Below are positions 61,962 to 64,000 of a stretch of DNA of 64,000 nucleotides, in pieces. The DNA is taken from positions 1 through 64,000 of the forward strand of contig CAMWYR010000002.1 in the NCBI GenBank assembly GCA_947178505.1. The letters run 5' to 3'. Each line of letters opens with the position of its first letter. Position 1 is the stretch's first letter. Under the pieces are notes generated by a model. It ran no database searches and was not told the DNA's origin. It saw only the letters and a program-made list of their open reading frames with translations. The position numbers were made by a program, and so were the translations under genes. The stretch comes from an uncultured Muribaculaceae bacterium. GTDB lineage: Bacteria; Bacteroidota; Bacteroidia; Bacteroidales; Muribaculaceae.

Positions 61962-62888
61962 TCAAAGTGAGATCACCCGCTTGCCGATGAAGAACGACGG
62001 ATGATAGGAAAGCTTGCTTTTACGCAAATCTTCCGACCCCATATCATCCTCGCGATTAAGATATCTCACTTCCGGATAACGCTCAGATACGGCCTCTGCG
62101 AAGAATGATGAGATTGCCTGGTAGACGCCTCCGTAACTTATGTCTCCCTTCTCGGCATGGATGATCATGGTGTCACCGATAGCCTCACCGAATGTATAGG
62201 CCACTATGTTGCCGTCTACCCTGATGGCTATGCCATAATAGGGGTATCGGGAATAGTTGCGAAGCGCCTTCTTGATTTCCTCAGCCTCATAGACGGCCAC
62301 GGCATCATCGGCATGGCCTTCAGAGAATCTCTCGGTGAAGTCGATCAGTTCGTCTGCAATGGATTCGCTGATTTCCTCGATCTCATAGTGATCATAATGA
62401 TTCTTAAAGAAATTGAGGTGATTGCGCTTTTTAGCCATTTTCTTCCCGGGGAAGTTGTTGAATTTCTCAATTTCGTATACGTATTCCATCCAATCGGGCA
62501 TAAGCGTGGTGTCGACCGGACGTCCGTCGCCGTCGGCCACGGGAAGCGTCTCCTCTGGCAGAAGTATGATTCCTTTGGCTTTTGTTGCGCGGCAATAATC
62601 CTTCACGAGATTCGTGTAGGCATCTATGCTTATCGGTCCGCGAGGTTCATAGAATATCTTCAGATCGCTGCCGGGCCATGAACCCATTATCAAAAGCGAA
62701 TCATCAACTATGCTATATTCATACTGATAAAAGCCGTTCCAGAGAAGCACGCCTCCTACCGAAAAATCGCATGAACGTGACGGATATTTCTCAAAGAAGT
62801 CGCGCAGTAGCTCACAATCATCATCTGTGACGGGGGTGAATTCAAGTCCGGTCAGCACCGGAGTCAGGGTATTCTGCGTGGTTTTCAT
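61962..62888 (-). CDS. DUF2156 protein (GNAT-like, MprF C-terminal relative)
   Basis: A 308-residue soluble protein with the double GNAT-like fold of the DUF2156 family, also found as the catalytic half of MprF-type lysyltransferases. Visible blocks are FPGKKMAKKRNHLNFF (about 146-161), AYTFGEAIGDTMIIHAEKGD (about 233-252) and YLNREDDMG near 280. There is no flippase or membrane domain, so it is not a whole MprF. It might use aminoacyl-tRNA, but the substrate is unknown. Confidence 0.82.
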   Translation of the reverse strand: MKTTQNTLTPVLTGLEFTPVTDDDCELLRDFFEKYPSRSCDFSVGGVLLWNGFYQYEYSIVDDSLLIMGSWPGSDLKIFYEPRGPISIDAYTNLVKDYCRATKAKGIILLPEETLPVADGDGRPVDTTLMPDWMEYVYEIEKFNNFPGKKMAKKRNHLNFFKNHYDHYEIEEISESIADELIDFTERFSEGHADDAVAVYEAEEIKKALRNYSRYPYYGIAIRVDGNIVAYTFGEAIGDTMIIHAEKGDISYGGVYQAISSFFAEAVSERYPEVRYLNREDDMGSEDLRKSKLSYHPSFFIGKRVISL

Positions 62889-63259
62889 AGTCTATAGTGA
62901 AATTAAGTCTCCAGTCATATTATATGAAGACATGTTTTACCTGTGTTTTCTGTATCTATTTCACTTATAAAACGCTCATCCTTAGAAAAGGTTTGAGGCT
63001 TGCCCTTGCCCCTACATTCTAATAGACAATCATAATTGTCCTCTCTTGCATGGAAAATGGCAATTGTATGTCACGAACCGTCAATCTTTACGGTTCGTAT
63101 AAGTGGAAGTATTGTCTGGTATACCGATGCGGTTTCAGTTCCCGAACAATCCATTTGAGATTTAGGGTGGGAGACGTAATTTTTGCAAGACTAATGCTCG
63201 TTATATGAATAATTTTATATATATTTGCACCTATACACTAACCCACAAATATTAATCTT
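62889..63259. other. Intergenic region upstream of the M16 peptidase gene
   Basis: A 371-bp gap between divergent genes. It holds a 9-bp perfect hairpin ACGAACCGT/ACGGTTCGT (63073-63098), a small inverted repeat GACAAT/ATTGTC (63025-63040), and a -7 element near the M16 start. No ORF or RNA gene is evident. Confidence 0.5.
63220..63227 (+). promoter_or_regulatory. Promoter -7 element for the M16 peptidase gene
   Basis: TATATTTG is a perfect -7 match 32 nt before the start codon. No good -33 is seen. Confidence 0.45.
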
Positions 63260-64000
63260 ATGTTTAAGAAGTTTTTCAGCATGGCATTGCTGGGGCTCTC
63301 AGCGCTTGTGGCGTCAGCACAGACTCCGCTTCCGCTCGATCCGGCAGTGAAGCATGGCACGTTGCCCAACGGCCTCAACTACTACATCATGCATAACTCT
63401 GAACCTAAGGAACGTGTGAATTTCTATATCGCACAAAAAGTAGGTTCGACTCTTGAAACTCCCGAGCAGCTCGGTCTCGCTCACTTCCTTGAGCACATGG
63501 CTTTCAACGGCACAACCAATTTCCCCGGAAAGGCTATGCTCAATTACCTTCAGTCGAAAGGTATTCGTTTCGGTAATGATATAAATGCATACACTTCTTT
63601 TGATGAGACAGTCTATAATATCGACAACGTGCCCAGCACGGATGCTGCTCTCATAGACAGCGTGCTTCTCGTGCTTCACGACTGGAGCGGCAGCATCCTC
63701 CTGGAAGAAGATGAGATCAATGCTGAGCGTGGCGTGATTGAGGAGGAATGGCGCATGCGCAATAATGCTATGAACCGTATGTTCGAAGGCCTGCTTCAGG
63801 TGGCTTTTGAAGAATATCAGTACCAGCAGACTCCTATCGGCAAGATGGAGGTGGTGCGCAACTTCCCCCCGCAGGATCTCCGCGACTACTATCACAAATG
63901 GTATCGTCCCGATCAGCAGGGTATCGTCATCGTAGGTGATATCGACGTCAACAGCATGGAGCAGAAGGTAATCAATCTCTTCTCTACCATCAAGATGCCT
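63260..64000 (+). CDS. M16 family zinc peptidase, 3' end beyond the window
   Basis: The first 247 codons of a pitrilysin-family protease. A signal peptide (about 1-20, ending ASAQ) sends it to the periplasm. The inverted zinc motif HFLEH is at 75-79 (His75, Glu78, His79), and the downstream EINAERGVIEEEW supplies the third ligand near residue 155. M16 enzymes of this size class in Bacteroidota usually exceed 900 residues with two homologous halves. The frame stays open to the last base. Confidence 0.9.
   Translation, partial: MFKKFFSMALLGLSALVASAQTPLPLDPAVKHGTLPNGLNYYIMHNSEPKERVNFYIAQKVGSTLETPEQLGLAHFLEHMAFNGTTNFPGKAMLNYLQSKGIRFGNDINAYTSFDETVYNIDNVPSTDAALIDSVLLVLHDWSGSILLEEDEINAERGVIEEEWRMRNNAMNRMFEGLLQVAFEEYQYQQTPIGKMEVVRNFPPQDLRDYYHKWYRPDQQGIVIVGDIDVNSMEQKVINLFSTIKMP

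Noticed and set aside
61962..62888. Complete MprF lysylphosphatidylglycerol synthase
   Set aside because: No membrane flippase domain is encoded; only the soluble DUF2156-like part is present.

Overview
The window reads as chromosomal core sequence of a Bacteroidales bacterium, most likely of the Muribaculaceae type. The evidence is a Bacteroidota-type -7 promoter element (TAnnTTTG) in front of many genes, an Rpb6-like omega subunit, a short (about 286 aa) primary sigma factor, an RprX/RprY-like two-component pair, a type IIK-like phosphoglycerate dehydrogenase and a secreted amylase ending in a Bacteroidales sorting-like tail. No insertion sequence, phage, plasmid, CRISPR array or restriction system was seen. 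Genes are densely packed and base composition looks even by eye. The family-level placement is an inference.

Layout. 1-1.4 kb: 3' end of tRNA-Arg and a ROK sugar kinase. 1.4-5.8 kb (minus): maf, kdsC and a DUF2520 oxidoreductase; an ATP-grasp-like orphan; rpoZ and bamD. 5.9-10.8 kb (plus): PASTA membrane protein, rluD, acyltransferase, membrane metallophosphoesterase, folK. 11.0-12.6 kb (plus): a compact redox locus made of a thioredoxin with a DsbA-like CPHC site, a membrane protein joining a degenerate C39-like domain to a VKOR domain, and a 46-codon small ORF with a leader-like motif. 12.7-20.8 kb (minus): the elongasome operon mreB-mreC-mreD-mrdA-rodA followed by tgt and an lptF/lptG permease. 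21-25.4 kb (plus): CPBP protease, holA, flavodoxin/ferredoxin protein, lipA, lipB. 25.4-31.6 kb: the Mla phospholipid-transport parts split between strands (mlaD minus, mlaEF plus), with a cell-wall amidase, an extended lptB and udk between them.

31.5-42.1 kb: thiD and plsC, rprXY, a clostripain-family lipoprotein, serC-serA, a sugar transporter of the MFS/GPH type and endonuclease IV. 42.2-47.6 kb: SpoU methyltransferase, YraN, nadC, an M3 peptidase and rpoD. 48.0-51.4 kb: a 1125-residue multidomain secreted alpha-amylase. 51.6-60.1 kb (plus): L,D-transpeptidase lipoprotein, ftsK, lolA-like, trxB, dCMP deaminase, S41 protease, 5-formyl-THF cyclo-ligase. 60.2-62.9 kb (minus): cdsA, a GT2 transferase and a DUF2156 protein. 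The window ends inside an M16 peptidase gene.

By function, much of the window builds the envelope: Rod machinery, BamD, LptB and LptF/G, Mla, LolA-like, PlsC and CdsA, amidase and L,D-transpeptidase. The rest is mostly housekeeping. The most unusual items are the CPHC-thioredoxin/C39-VKOR/small-peptide locus, a Tgt lacking the expected zinc-binding cysteines, the amylase architecture, a large extracytoplasmic insertion in the sugar transporter, and an LptB with long tails at both ends. All functional calls come from reading motifs and family resemblance by eye; no database search was run.
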